From Lentzea kentuckyensis (GTDB taxonomy: Bacteria; Actinomycetota; Actinomycetes; Mycobacteriales; Pseudonocardiaceae), in the NCBI RefSeq assembly GCF_002150765.1, contig NZ_MUYM01000099.1, positions 1 to 62,355 of the forward strand: 62,355 nt of DNA. Direction: 5' to 3'. A program made the position numbers and the translations under genes. This document shows, piece by piece, positions 1-8,618 of this stretch; the first letter of the stretch is position 1; the number at the start of each line of letters is the position of its first letter. A model generated the notes under the pieces. That model ran no database searches. It was not told the origin of the DNA and saw only the letters and a list, made by a program, of their open reading frames with translations.

Positions 1-20
1 AGTAGGTCGCCGCCGAACTT
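1..20 (+). rRNA. rrf: 3' end of 5S ribosomal RNA (partial)
   Basis: The first bases read AGTAGGTCGCCGCCGAACTT, the characteristic 3' strand of actinobacterial 5S rRNA (GAGAGUAGG-CGCCGCCGAAC). The rest of the gene lies before the window. A strong terminator follows directly, as expected at the end of an rrn operon. The exact mature 3' end is uncertain by a few bases. Confidence 0.85.
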
Positions 21-26
21 AATTTG

Positions 27-70
27 GCCCTGCGGGTTGAGCGCTTCATGCGCTCCCCGCAGGGCTTTTT
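27..70 (+). terminator. Rho-independent terminator of the rRNA operon
   Basis: A perfect 10-bp stem pairs GCCCTGCGGG (27-36) with CCCGCAGGGC (56-65), followed at once by TTTTT (66-70). The loop itself contains a second small stem, AGCGC (40-44) with GCGCT (50-54). Position right behind the 5S gene makes it the rrn terminator. Confidence 0.92.
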
Positions 71-116
71 CACGTTCTGGGTGGAAAAACCGATGCGCTT
101 CGCCGGCTCCAGCCCC

Positions 117-122
117 TAGCGT
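117..122 (+). promoter_or_regulatory. -10 box of a leaderless promoter
   Basis: TAGCGT ends 7 bases before the ATG at 130, so transcription would begin at or next to the start codon. The same TAGCGTCGAG sequence occurs in front of the regulator gene at 6733. Confidence 0.55.
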
Positions 123-129
123 CGAGCGT

Positions 130-951
130 ATGAGGATCCTCATACTGCTGTGTTTCGTGTCGTCCCTGACCGCCGCACCCGCCAACGCCACACCGGTCCG
201 CTGTCCCCAGCCGACCGTCACCACCTTCCACACCGCCGCCACCTGGTACGAGAACCTGGAGTTCGACCGCGGCACCATCTGGCTCTCGAACCTGACCGGC
301 AACGCCGTCGAGCAGTACCGCCTGGACGGCACCTTCCTGCAGTCGATCGATCTCCGGGCGCCCGGCGCCATCCGCAAGGGCCCGGACGGCCACCTCTACG
401 TCAACTTCGGCAACGACAGCCCGGAAACCCGGCCCCAGCCGTCCGGTGTCGTCCGCCTGACCCCGAAGCCCGAGGTGTGGATCGGCGGCGACACCCTGAG
501 CTCCGCCAACGGCGCCGAGTTCGACGCCCGCGGCCACCTCTACGTCTCCGATCCCTTCACCGGCGTCTACGAGTTCGACCGCCGCGGCTCCCTGGTCCGC
601 CACCTCGACATCGCCTACCCCAACGGCATCGTCACCATCGGCAACACCGTCTTCACCAACATCGTCATCGACCCGAGGTCCGCCATTGTCCGCATCACCG
701 GCAACCGCCAGACGCGCATCGAACTCGGCGCCCCCGACAAGGGCCTCGACGACTTGGCCGTAGGCCCCGACGGCAAGCTCTACGTCACGACCTACACCAG
801 CGGCGAGATCATCAAGGTCGACCCCTGGACCGGTGCCCACTGCGTGCTGCTCAACGGCCTGAAGAACCCGACGGCAGCCCGTTTCCTGCCGGGTACGCAC
901 ACGATGTTCGTCACCCAGGCCTCCGGCACGGTGCTGAAGGTCCGCCTCTAG
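130..951 (+). CDS. Secreted SMP-30/gluconolactonase-like beta-propeller protein
   Basis: 273 residues. An N-terminal signal peptide is visible (MRILILLCFVSSLTAAPANA, cleavage near residue 20). The rest is repeats of the type G-P-D-G-x-L/I-Y-V with N-G and D-P turns, typical of SMP-30/NHL-like six-bladed propellers (for example GPDGHLYV near residue 83 and GPDGKLYV near 214). The ATG at 130 was chosen because it opens the signal peptide and sits 7 bases behind a good -10 box; the frame is open upstream to 37 but that part is unlike a protein. Substrate unknown; a lactonase or a non-enzymatic binding propeller are both possible. It is convergent with, and overlaps by 4 bases, the next gene. Confidence 0.8.
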   Translation: MRILILLCFVSSLTAAPANATPVRCPQPTVTTFHTAATWYENLEFDRGTIWLSNLTGNAVEQYRLDGTFLQSIDLRAPGAIRKGPDGHLYVNFGNDSPETRPQPSGVVRLTPKPEVWIGGDTLSSANGAEFDARGHLYVSDPFTGVYEFDRRGSLVRHLDIAYPNGIVTIGNTVFTNIVIDPRSAIVRITGNRQTRIELGAPDKGLDDLAVGPDGKLYVTTYTSGEIIKVDPWTGAHCVLLNGLKNPTAARFLPGTHTMFVTQASGTVLKVRL

Positions 952-3146
952 AACAACCTGTTCGCCAACCCCGCAACCGCTTGCGCATCGCAGTCGCGCA
1001 ACAGTTCGCGCAGGTTCGCCGCAGCCTTGCGATCGGAGTAGGCGAACCCGAGCCTGGCGATCGTCGCGCCCCACCGGACGTCGTCGCCGACCGCGGCGGC
1101 CAGGTCCTGCCACCCACCGCGCAGCCGGTGCATGTAGGCCGGCCACCTCACCGCGGTCTCGGCGACGGCGACCAGGTGACACGCCTGCTCCACGTCGGTC
1201 AGACCGAGCACCCGCAGGTAGAACTGCCACACGTTGAGCAGACGCTTCTGCTCGCGGACCGAGTGCTCCGGCTGGGCGCTCAGGCGGCGTCGCAGACGTT
1301 CGCGGACCTCGGCATGGCGCTCGATCTCCACAACCTTCTCGTCGGCGAGATCCACGGCGTTGGCCGCCACGGCGTTCACCCACTTGTCGAAGATGTCCTT
1401 GGTGCTCTTGAACTGTGGAGGTTCGACCCCCTCTTCCCGGTGGACCTCCCCGAGGTGTGCGGTCAGCACCACGTCGACGGTGTTCTCCGTCGTGCGCGGC
1501 AGCCGCACCGGCAACTGCACCAGTTTCCGGAGGAACGTCCACCCTGGACTGGGATCGTCGGGATGTGCCACCACGTTCGCGTCCGCGAGCTCCTTGTAGG
1601 CATGGTCGACGTGCGAGGCCACGACCGAACTGTCCAGTCCCAGCACGAAGCGAGCCGCGGGGAAGTCGTCCGACAGGAACACGTTGATCGCCTCGAACAC
1701 CTGCGCCGTCGTGCGTGGCGTGCAGCGGTCGAGGTCGTCGATCAGCAGCACGACCTGGTAGCTGTGTTCGGCTAGGTCCTCCAGCAGCGCCTTGACGTCG
1801 TGTTGCACGAGGTACAGGTAGCCGGACTTCGCCTGGTAGTACGGATCGCGGATCAACGGGTCCGTGATGGGGCCGGACAAGGCGTTGCTGGCGACCGGTC
1901 CCGAGAACAGCTCACCCGGCAGGAACGCCGACGCCCTCCCGAAGAAGTACCGCCGCGCTGTGTGCAGCAGACCGAGCCCGGCGACCCCTGCTGTCGCCCA
2001 CCACGCCCAGCCGATGTTCTGCTTCGTCAGCGCGCCCAGCACCGACAGGGCGAAACCCAGTCCGGCGAACGACAGCAGCGGTGAGTAGATCCGTTTCCAC
2101 AACTGACGTTGCAGGTGCCGGCGGTCGATGCGGCGGGCGTTGTTGGCGAACCAGTACCGTTCCCTGGTGTTCTGGTCCGGCATGATCGCGTCCTGCGCGG
2201 CATCGGCCACGGAACGCGCGAGACCCGCCCACACCTGTTCGCTCGACTGGTGCCGCCACGGGTTGAACTCTGCGACCAGCGTGGTCGTTGGTCGCGGGTG
2301 GGAGAACCTGCGCGCGGGCGGTCGGTACAGAATCCGGTCTGCGCCGAACACGGTCAGACGCCGCTTCCGCGCCACTTCGGCGACCTGCACCGGAAAGCTG
2401 GCTCGCACGAACTCCAGCACCGTGCTCTTGCCGGAGCCCCACGCGCCTTCAATCGTGATCACGGTCGGGCCGCCCGCGTCCGGTGTGAGCACCTCGGCGA
2501 GGGCGGAGACGAGCGAGGCGCGGTCGAGCAGGTCCTGTGCGGCCACACGGTCGCTGAAACCGCGGGTGGCGACCGGCCCGGTGAGCGGGACCTCGGGCAG
2601 TTGCGGATCCCAGATGTACAGCGTGCCGTCCGGGCCGCCGGATGCGATCCGCGGTCGCTTGTCCTGTCCCAGGTAACTCAGCAACGCTCTGGTGGGACTC
2701 TGCTGCACGCCCACGCGCCGCTGCCGGTGGGAGTACGGGTTCCACAACCGCAGGTTGCCGCCCTCGCTTGCCGTGATGACCAGCGGTTCACCTGGTGAGA
2801 GACAAAGACCGAGCGCCGTGATCGGGGTCTTGTGGGCTTCGATCACCTCCATCTCGCTTTGGATCTTGACGTCCTGGACGACGAGGTGGCCGCCGAGCGC
2901 CTGGACGTTCACGACACCCAAGCCCAGCGGTTCGGTGCCGGTGAACCCGGCCTTGAAGAGGATGTGATCGGTGCCTTCGTAGGGCTCTCCGGTCTCCGCG
3001 TGCACCGTCACAGGCACGTGGTCCAGGAGGGTGATCCTGATCAACTGATTCGTGCTAGCGGCGAGAGCGATGATCGGATTGCCGAGCTCGATGACCCGTT
3101 CCAGCGTCATCCGGGGCGTGCGGTCCAACGGTTCGGCTGAGCTCAC
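948..3146 (-). CDS. KAP-family P-loop NTPase with N-terminal WD-like repeats
   Basis: 732 residues. Residues about 1-195 carry WD40-like segments (ITASEGGNLRLWNP, IASGGPDGTLYIWDP). A KAP NTPase domain follows: Walker A GAWGSGKST near residue 230 and Walker B VVLLIDDLDRC near 466. Between them lie two hydrophobic segments (about 345-390, LLSFAGLGFALSVLGAL and WWATAGVAGLGLLHTA), the intramembrane insertion typical of KAP proteins. KAP NTPases are membrane-associated, and bacterial ones are often linked to phage defence or signalling, but no partner gene (nuclease, protease) is adjacent, so a defence role is only a possibility. Start ATG at 3146 has no clear Shine-Dalgarno sequence. Confidence 0.82.
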   Translation of the reverse strand: MSSAEPLDRTPRMTLERVIELGNPIIALAASTNQLIRITLLDHVPVTVHAETGEPYEGTDHILFKAGFTGTEPLGLGVVNVQALGGHLVVQDVKIQSEMEVIEAHKTPITALGLCLSPGEPLVITASEGGNLRLWNPYSHRQRRVGVQQSPTRALLSYLGQDKRPRIASGGPDGTLYIWDPQLPEVPLTGPVATRGFSDRVAAQDLLDRASLVSALAEVLTPDAGGPTVITIEGAWGSGKSTVLEFVRASFPVQVAEVARKRRLTVFGADRILYRPPARRFSHPRPTTTLVAEFNPWRHQSSEQVWAGLARSVADAAQDAIMPDQNTRERYWFANNARRIDRRHLQRQLWKRIYSPLLSFAGLGFALSVLGALTKQNIGWAWWATAGVAGLGLLHTARRYFFGRASAFLPGELFSGPVASNALSGPITDPLIRDPYYQAKSGYLYLVQHDVKALLEDLAEHSYQVVLLIDDLDRCTPRTTAQVFEAINVFLSDDFPAARFVLGLDSSVVASHVDHAYKELADANVVAHPDDPSPGWTFLRKLVQLPVRLPRTTENTVDVVLTAHLGEVHREEGVEPPQFKSTKDIFDKWVNAVAANAVDLADEKVVEIERHAEVRERLRRRLSAQPEHSVREQKRLLNVWQFYLRVLGLTDVEQACHLVAVAETAVRWPAYMHRLRGGWQDLAAAVGDDVRWGATIARLGFAYSDRKAAANLRELLRDCDAQAVAGLANRLF

Positions 3147-3222
3147 GCCTGGAAAAGTACCGAGTTTCGTTTCCGACAGGTTTCTTGTTCGGTCGGACTA
3201 GTGCGAAATCGCCCTGAACAGG

Positions 3223-4866
3223 GTGAAGATGTGGACCATGGAACGCCGAGCCCGCACCTCAGGACTGCGCCGCAGCCGCACGGTCACCACGCCGAGGCTC
3301 GGTGAGCTGTTCAACGGCTATCTCAATCCCCAACGCCCGCACGCCGGCGCCTACGACGAGATGTTCTCCACCGACAACGGTGTGCGATCGGCCTATCGCG
3401 CGCTGTACGAGTCGGTGGCTCCGTCGCAGGTCAACGAGCTGAATGCGCGGAGTGAAGCGCTCGGCAGGGCGTTCGTCGACCAAGGCATCACGTTCAGTCT
3501 CAGCGGCCAGGAGCGGCCGTTCCCGCTCGACCTCATCCCGCGCATCATCACGGCGAGTGAGTGGTCGAAGCTGGAGCGGGGCATCGTGCAGCGGGTCAGG
3601 GCGATGGAGATGTTCCTCGCGGACATCTACGGCGACGCGCAGATCGTCCGGGATGGAGTGTTGCCCCGGCGTCTCATTACGTCATGCGAGCACTTCCACC
3701 GGGAGGCGGCCGGCATCAACCCGCCCAACGGGGTGCGCATCCACGTCGCGGGCGTCGACCTCGTGCGGGACGAGCAGGGCACGTTCCGGGTGCTCGAGGA
3801 CAATCTGCGGTGCCCGAGTGGTGTCTCCTACGTCATGGAGAACCGCCGGACGATGGCGCGGGTGTTCCCGGACCTGTTCGCGCGGCATCGCGTGCGCGCG
3901 GTGGGCGACTACGCGGTGCACCTGCTCAGATCACTCCGCAACGCCGCCGCGCCCAACGCAGCGGACCCGAACGTTGTGGTGCTGACGCCTGGCTTGGCGA
4001 ACTCCGCCTACTTCGAGCACTCGTTGCTGGCGAGGCAGATGGGGGTGGAGTTGGTCGAGGGGCGGGACCTGTTCTGTCGCGACAACTTCGTGTACCTCAG
4101 GACCACCGAGGGAGAGCGGCAGGTCGACGTCATCTATCGGCGCATCGACGACGACTTCCTGGATCCGGTGCATTTCCGGCCGGACTCGGTGCTGGGCATC
4201 GCGGGGCTGCTGAACGCGGCGCGGGCGGGCAACGTGGTTGTGGCCAACGCGGTGGGCAACGGGGTGGCGGACGACAAGCTCGTCTACACGTACATGCCCG
4301 AGATCGTGCAGTACTACCTCGGCGAGAAGCCGTTGTTGCCCAACGTCGACACGTTCCGCTGCTGGTTGCAGGACGAGCGGGAGCACGTGCTCGACACCCT
4401 CGACGAGCTCGTGGTGAAACCCGTCGAGGGGTCTGGTGGGTACGGGATCGTGTTCGGGCCGTACGCGTCGCCGAAGGAGCTGAACTCGCTGCGGAAGCAG
4501 ATCAAGAACAACCCGCGCGGGTGGATCGCGCAGCCGGTGGTGCAGCTGTCGACCGTGCCCACGAAGGTCGGGGACAAGCTGGCTCCGCGGCACGTCGACC
4601 TGCGGCCGTTCGCGGTGAACGACGGGAACTTCATCTTCGTGCTGCCGGGTGGGCTGACGCGGGTTGCGTTGCCGGAGGGCAGTTTGATCGTCAACTCGTC
4701 GCAGGGCGGCGGGTCGAAGGACACGTGGGTGCTGGCGGCCAAGTCGTCCACTGTGGAGCGGGAGCTGGCGGAGCCCGGGCTGGCCGGAACGTCCGAAATG
4801 GAGTCGACGGCGGCCGAGCAGGGGCCGGAACTGACGACGGCCCAGCAACAGCAACAGCAGCAGTAA
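3223..4866 (+). CDS. Circularly permuted type 2 ATP-grasp protein
   Basis: About 547 residues; the start could be GTG 3223, ATG 3229 or ATG 3238. The family (former DUF404/DUF407) is recognised from GVDLVRDEQGTFRVLEDNLRCPSGVSY-like, IYRRIDDDFLDP, VVKPVEGSGGYGIVFGP and HVDLRPFAV segments. ATP-grasp enzymes ligate carboxylates to amines through an acyl phosphate; this family is predicted to form amide bonds in a peptide-modifying system whose substrate is unknown. It heads a tight operon with an alpha-E protein (13 bases) and a transglutaminase-fold protein, the standard trio for this system. The C terminus ends in seven glutamines encoded by a CAG/CAA run, an unconserved tail. Confidence 0.9.
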   Translation: MKMWTMERRARTSGLRRSRTVTTPRLGELFNGYLNPQRPHAGAYDEMFSTDNGVRSAYRALYESVAPSQVNELNARSEALGRAFVDQGITFSLSGQERPFPLDLIPRIITASEWSKLERGIVQRVRAMEMFLADIYGDAQIVRDGVLPRRLITSCEHFHREAAGINPPNGVRIHVAGVDLVRDEQGTFRVLEDNLRCPSGVSYVMENRRTMARVFPDLFARHRVRAVGDYAVHLLRSLRNAAAPNAADPNVVVLTPGLANSAYFEHSLLARQMGVELVEGRDLFCRDNFVYLRTTEGERQVDVIYRRIDDDFLDPVHFRPDSVLGIAGLLNAARAGNVVVANAVGNGVADDKLVYTYMPEIVQYYLGEKPLLPNVDTFRCWLQDEREHVLDTLDELVVKPVEGSGGYGIVFGPYASPKELNSLRKQIKNNPRGWIAQPVVQLSTVPTKVGDKLAPRHVDLRPFAVNDGNFIFVLPGGLTRVALPEGSLIVNSSQGGGSKDTWVLAAKSSTVERELAEPGLAGTSEMESTAAEQGPELTTAQQQQQQQ

Positions 4867-4879
4867 GGAGGCGCGCGAA

Positions 4880-5827
4880 ATGCTGGCACGCAACGCGGAG
4901 TCGCTGTACTGGATCGGCCGTTACGTCGAACGGGCGGACGACACGGCGCGCATCCTGGACGTTTCGGTCCATCAACTGTTGGAGGACGCCACGGTTGATC
5001 CGGACGCCACGTCACGGCAACTGCTGACGGTTCTGGGGATCAAGCCGCCGGTCGGAGCTGAGCAGTTCGACGTGTGGGCGTTGACGGAACTGGTGGCGTA
5101 CAACAAGGAAAACCCCAGTTCGATCGTCAGCTCGGTCAACAGCGCGCGCGAGAACACGCGGGGTGCGCGCGAGGTCGTGTCGACCGAAATGTGGGAGTGC
5201 CTCAACGCGATGTGGAACGCCGTCGCCGAACGGCAGACCTACGCGCGCACGATGGGGCCTCACGCGTTCTTCAGCTTCGTCGAGGAGCGGGCGGCGATGT
5301 TCGCAGGGCTGGCGGACTCCACGATGTCGCGGGACGACGGGTGGCGGTTCCTGGTGCTGGGGCGGTCGGTTGAGCGCGTCGACATGATCGTGCGGTTGCT
5401 GTTGGCGCGTGTTGGCGACCGGGCTTCGTCTCCTGGGTGGGTGACGGTGTTGCGGTCGGCCGGCGCGCACGACACCTACCTGCGGACCTACCGAGGTGCG
5501 TTGGACGCGTCGCGGGTGGTGCAGTTCTTGTTGCTGGACAGGCTGTTCCCGCGTTCGGTGTTCCACGCGCTGAGGCAGGCCGAGTCGTGTTTGGAACAGC
5601 TGGAGAACCAGCCGTCGGTGCGGGTCGGGGCGCGGGCGGAGGCGCTGCGATTGCTGGGCAAGGCGCGTAGTGAGTTGGAGTTTCTCCGGCCGCACGACTT
5701 GCTCGACGACTTGCCCAAACGTCTTGCGGCACTGCAGAAAACGGTCCGTGACGTCGGTGAGGCCGTGTCACAGCAGTACTTCCACGTGGCGCCGTGGGTC
5801 GCCTGGACGAACACCGAGGTGGGCTGA
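4880..5827 (+). CDS. Alpha-E domain-containing protein
   Basis: 315 residues, all-helical. The opening MLARNAESLYWIGRYVERAD is the hallmark of the alpha-E (DUF403) family. A strong ribosome binding site AAGGAGG (4865-4871), partly inside the stop codon of the ATP-grasp gene, fixes the ATG at 4880. Alpha-E proteins occur almost only beside circularly permuted ATP-grasp and transglutaminase-like proteins, and are thought to be a partner of the ligase; biochemical function is not established. Confidence 0.92.
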   Translation: MLARNAESLYWIGRYVERADDTARILDVSVHQLLEDATVDPDATSRQLLTVLGIKPPVGAEQFDVWALTELVAYNKENPSSIVSSVNSARENTRGAREVVSTEMWECLNAMWNAVAERQTYARTMGPHAFFSFVEERAAMFAGLADSTMSRDDGWRFLVLGRSVERVDMIVRLLLARVGDRASSPGWVTVLRSAGAHDTYLRTYRGALDASRVVQFLLLDRLFPRSVFHALRQAESCLEQLENQPSVRVGARAEALRLLGKARSELEFLRPHDLLDDLPKRLAALQKTVRDVGEAVSQQYFHVAPWVAWTNTEVG

Positions 5828-5830
5828 CCT

Positions 5831-6673
5831 ATGAGCTGGCGTGTACGTGTGGTGCACACGACGGGTTATGTGTATGAGGCGCCGGTTGTGCAGTCGTACA
5901 ACGAGGCGCGACTGACTCCGCGTGGTGACCGACGGCAGAACGTGGTCGTCTCGCGCGTTGAGACCAGTCCGGCTACGCGTGCTTATCGGTACACGGATTA
6001 CTGGGGCACGGAGGTCACGTCGTTCGACCTGCATGCACCGCACACGGAACTGAAGGTGGTCGCGTCGTCGGTCGTCGAGACGAGCTCGGAGATCGAACCC
6101 GTCACCACGGGCACGTGGGCGGACATGCGCGAGGAGAACCTCGTGGACCGCTACACGGAGTTCTTGGAGCCCACGCGTTATACGCCGCGCAACCGTGAGT
6201 TGCTGGCCAAGGCGCGTGAGCTGAAGAAGGGCAACTCGCCCTCGGACGCGGTGTTGGCCGCCTCGCAGTGGGTGTGGGAGCAGCTCAAGTACCAGCCGGG
6301 ATCGACGGGCGTGCACAGCTCGGCTGTGGACGCATGGCAGGAACGCAAGGGCGTCTGCCAGGACTTCGCGCATCTGTCGTTGGTGTTGTTGCGGGGTATG
6401 GGGATTCCGGCGCGCTATGTGTCCGGATACCTGCACACGAAGAAGGACGGTGCGCCGCGAGAGACGGTGCGCGGCGAGTCGCACGCGTGGATCGAGGCAT
6501 GGACCGGCGGGTGGTGGGGGTACGACCCCACGAACGCGATGCCTGTCGGGCCACGGCACGTGTGGGTCGCGTTGGGCCGTGACTACGCGGATGTGGCGCC
6601 GTTGAAGGGGATCTACTCGGGTGGAGCGGCGACCGCGCTGGAGGTGACGGTCGACATCACCCGCCTCGCGTAG
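5831..6673 (+). CDS. Transglutaminase-like family protein (third gene of the ATP-grasp/alpha-E operon)
   Basis: 280 residues with no signal peptide, so cytoplasmic. An N-terminal beta domain (1-~80, bacterial transglutaminase N-terminal region) is followed by a papain-like transglutaminase core with the catalytic triad visible: Cys in GVCQDFAHLS (near 177), His in GESHAWIEAW (near 219) and Asp in GYDPTN (near 234). In this gene trio it is predicted to be a peptidase or amide exchanger acting on what the ATP-grasp ligase makes. It starts 4 bases after the alpha-E stop codon. Confidence 0.92.
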   Translation: MSWRVRVVHTTGYVYEAPVVQSYNEARLTPRGDRRQNVVVSRVETSPATRAYRYTDYWGTEVTSFDLHAPHTELKVVASSVVETSSEIEPVTTGTWADMREENLVDRYTEFLEPTRYTPRNRELLAKARELKKGNSPSDAVLAASQWVWEQLKYQPGSTGVHSSAVDAWQERKGVCQDFAHLSLVLLRGMGIPARYVSGYLHTKKDGAPRETVRGESHAWIEAWTGGWWGYDPTNAMPVGPRHVWVALGRDYADVAPLKGIYSGGAATALEVTVDITRLA

Positions 6674-6720
6674 GCCGTTTTCACCCGAATGAGCAGCTGG
6701 CTTGGCCCAGGGGCAACACC

Positions 6721-6726
6721 TAGCGT
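6721..6726 (+). promoter_or_regulatory. -10 box of a leaderless promoter
   Basis: TAGCGT lies 6 bases before the ATG at 6733. The stretch CCTAGCGTCGAG is identical to that in front of the gene at 130. Confidence 0.55.
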
Positions 6727-6732
6727 CGAGGT

Positions 6733-7578
6733 ATGACCGTGATCACATCGACGGCATGCAGCAGGTCTTTGGGAGACGAGCTGCGTCGAATTCGGGAGAC
6801 CTGCACCGACCTGGGCGGCGCCAAGATGGCTGTGCGGCTGGGTTGGCATCCGAGCAAGGTGACCAACATCGAGAAGGGCAAGGCCCGCGCCAGCGAGATC
6901 GACCTGGTGCAGTTCTTGACCGCGTGCGACAAGGACATCGACTTCTTCGAGGACTTCAAACGCCGCTACAAGAACGCCTTCGAGGAGTACATCCTGCAGG
7001 TGTCGGGCGACCTGCGGACGCTGGCGTTCGCCGAGTCCACGGCCAAGACGCTCACCAGTTGCGCACCGAGCTCGGTGCCGGGTTTGATGCAGACGGAAGA
7101 GTACGCCGATGCGTTCTACCGGCTGGGCGGGTTCGTTGCGGAGGAACGGATTCCGCGAGCTGTCGAGGCTCGCATGCAACGCCAGTCGATCCTCCGGCGA
7201 CCCAAACGGCCAACATGCTTGTTCTACATCCATGAACTGGCGCTGCAGCAAAAAGCCGGGGACGACGCGATCATGGAGGATCAGTACGCCCGGCTTCTGT
7301 TCGAGGCGGACAACATCAGGATCGTGCCCGCCGGCGTCATCGCGCCTTCGCCGGCCTGTGTGTTGTGGGAGTACGAGAAGTCGCTGCCCGTTGCCTTCGG
7401 CGAGACCGACCTTGTGAAGCTGTACGTGCAGGGTCCGGGAGCGATCGCGCGGATCCGGCTGCTCTTCAAGCGCCTCGCTCAGGTCGCATTGGATGCGGGA
7501 CAATCGCGGAGCAAGCTGGCGGAGTACGTCGGCCGACCGCGAGAGGACAATCGGCGTCCGGGACCGCACGTAGCGTAA
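6733..7578 (+). CDS. XRE-type helix-turn-helix regulator with DUF5753 domain
   Basis: 281 residues. Residues about 10-70 form a Cro/CI-type helix-turn-helix (SLGDELRRIRE ... AVRLGWHPSKVTNIEKGKA). Residues about 95-270 are a DUF5753 domain, with the typical SSVPGLMQTEEYADA opening and the ILRRP, FYIHELAL and FGETDLV segments. Such proteins are abundant in Streptomyces and Pseudonocardiaceae and usually pair with a small DUF397 protein in toxin-antitoxin-like or Scr1-type pairs; no DUF397 gene is next to this one. Predicted to be leaderless. Confidence 0.88.
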   Translation: MTVITSTACSRSLGDELRRIRETCTDLGGAKMAVRLGWHPSKVTNIEKGKARASEIDLVQFLTACDKDIDFFEDFKRRYKNAFEEYILQVSGDLRTLAFAESTAKTLTSCAPSSVPGLMQTEEYADAFYRLGGFVAEERIPRAVEARMQRQSILRRPKRPTCLFYIHELALQQKAGDDAIMEDQYARLLFEADNIRIVPAGVIAPSPACVLWEYEKSLPVAFGETDLVKLYVQGPGAIARIRLLFKRLAQVALDAGQSRSKLAEYVGRPREDNRRPGPHVA

Positions 7579-7667
7579 GAACAGCTACAGCGTGTGCTGG
7601 TTCGTGACTCCCAGAACGCCGACGCGGGCACGCTGATGTTCAGCGCACCCGCGTGGCGTGCGTTCGG

Positions 7668-8096
7668 TCAGCGCCAGCCGTGACGGTCGCGCAGAGCGTC
7701 CACGACCTGGCCGAACGCGGCCGGAGCCAGCACGGCGCCCTCGCGCCGGATGTCGTCGTCCGAGTCCAGCACGAACACGCGGTCGAGCCGCAGGTAGGAC
7801 GGCCGGCCCTCGCGGTCCCAGGCGCCGGCGCCCAGTTCCAGGTAGTCGTCGCGCGGCTCCTTCGAGGAGAGCATCAGCGCCACGAGGTCGCCGTTCGCGT
7901 GTCCCACGACGAGCAGCGGGCGGTCCTTGCCGCGGGAGGCGTCCTCCTCGAACGGCACCCAGGCCCAGACGACCTCACCGGGGTCGGCGTCGCCGTCCAG
8001 GGTGGGGGAGTAGTCGAGCTTGGCGGCCTGCGCCGCGTCGAAAACCTCGCGGACCGCGCCCTTCGCCGGGCGGGGGTCCTCACCGTTCGTCAGCAC
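7668..8096 (-). CDS. PemK/MazF-like (SH3-barrel toxin fold) protein
   Basis: 142 residues. The middle reads GEVVWAWVPFEEDASRGKDR followed by PLLVVG, then DLVALMLSSK and LRLDRVFVL, the strand order of the MazF/PemK barrel (the GxVxWaxxPF-x-kxRPvLVv pattern). Actinobacteria have a conserved long version of this family that is not proven to be a toxin. It is the last gene of a four-gene minus-strand cluster, 22 bases behind a 70-residue protein that could be its partner. No typical MazE or RHH antitoxin is recognisable. Confidence 0.7.
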   Translation of the reverse strand: MLTNGEDPRPAKGAVREVFDAAQAAKLDYSPTLDGDADPGEVVWAWVPFEEDASRGKDRPLLVVGHANGDLVALMLSSKEPRDDYLELGAGAWDREGRPSYLRLDRVFVLDSDDDIRREGAVLAPAAFGQVVDALRDRHGWR

Positions 8097-8118
8097 GAAC
8101 GCACCTTAGACGAGCAGG

Positions 8119-8331
8119 TCATCCGTCGTTGTGTTCCGGGGCGTTCAGTTCTGGGGCGGGGCCGGCGTCGGTCGTGCCGCCGTCCTCGGCCAGTGCGGCA
8201 GGTGCGGCGGCGGCCGGGCCCGCGGCGATCGCGGCGGGTTCGGCCGTCCGCGTCACGGCCACCTCGCCCTCCCGGCTGACCCTGATCACGACGTCCCGCT
8301 CGGTGTCGTCGAGCTCGATCACGATGCGCAC
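8119..8331 (-). CDS. Small protein of unknown function (glutaminase cluster)
   Basis: 70 residues. The first 30 residues look like a short beta hairpin or sheet (MRIVIELDDTERDVVIRVSR ...), followed by an Ala/Pro/Glu-rich, probably disordered tail. Third gene of the cluster, 19 bases behind the 84-residue protein and 22 bases before the PemK-like gene. Coding is supported by GC-rich third positions and spacing; no family is recognised. It could be an antitoxin for the PemK-like protein or an accessory of the glutaminase; there is no direct evidence for either. Confidence 0.6.
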   Translation of the reverse strand: MRIVIELDDTERDVVIRVSREGEVAVTRTAEPAAIAAGPAAAAPAALAEDGGTTDAGPAPELNAPEHNDG

Positions 8332-8350
8332 GTTGGTTCCCCTTGCGTAG

Positions 8351-8605
8351 TCAGGAAAGGACCGCGAACCGGCTGTCGAAGGTGACCGTGGCGCCGGTCA
8401 GGTTCTTGACCGTGATCCAGTACGTGCACTGGGTCGAGCTCGCCCGCTCGACGGCGACGTCCCAGTCCAGTTGCGGTGCCCCGGACACCGCGGACGTGGG
8501 CATGACGTACCAGACGACGTGCCACGCCACTGGCCATCCCCAGGTGAACCACCGGTGCGAGGTGTTGGGTGCGAGGCTTGCGCTGAACTGCGTTCCGGTC
8601 CACAT
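8351..8605 (-). CDS. Stand-alone copy of the glutaminase C-terminal domain
   Basis: 84 residues, no signal peptide, rich in Trp (RWFTWGWPVAWHVVW). By eye about half of its residues match the last ~83 residues of the preceding protein, including GTQ, RWFT, GWP, WH-VW, MPT, ERA-STQ and TYWITV-N. The match runs over its entire length, so it is a duplicated domain expressed on its own, 13 bases downstream. Probably a beta-sandwich. It may compete with, bind to or assemble with the domain in the larger protein; its function is unknown. Confidence 0.75.
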   Translation of the reverse strand: MWTGTQFSASLAPNTSHRWFTWGWPVAWHVVWYVMPTSAVSGAPQLDWDVAVERASSTQCTYWITVKNLTGATVTFDSRFAVLS

Positions 8606-8618
8606 GGCGGCCCCCTGA

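Noticed and set aside
948..3146. KAP NTPase as part of an anti-phage island
   Set aside because: No neighbouring nuclease, protease, integrase or other defence genes; flanked by ordinary chromosomal genes and an rRNA operon.
4843..4863. Poly-Gln tail of the ATP-grasp protein as a functional domain
   Set aside because: A short CAG/CAA run before the stop codon is more simply a slippage product; no evidence of function.
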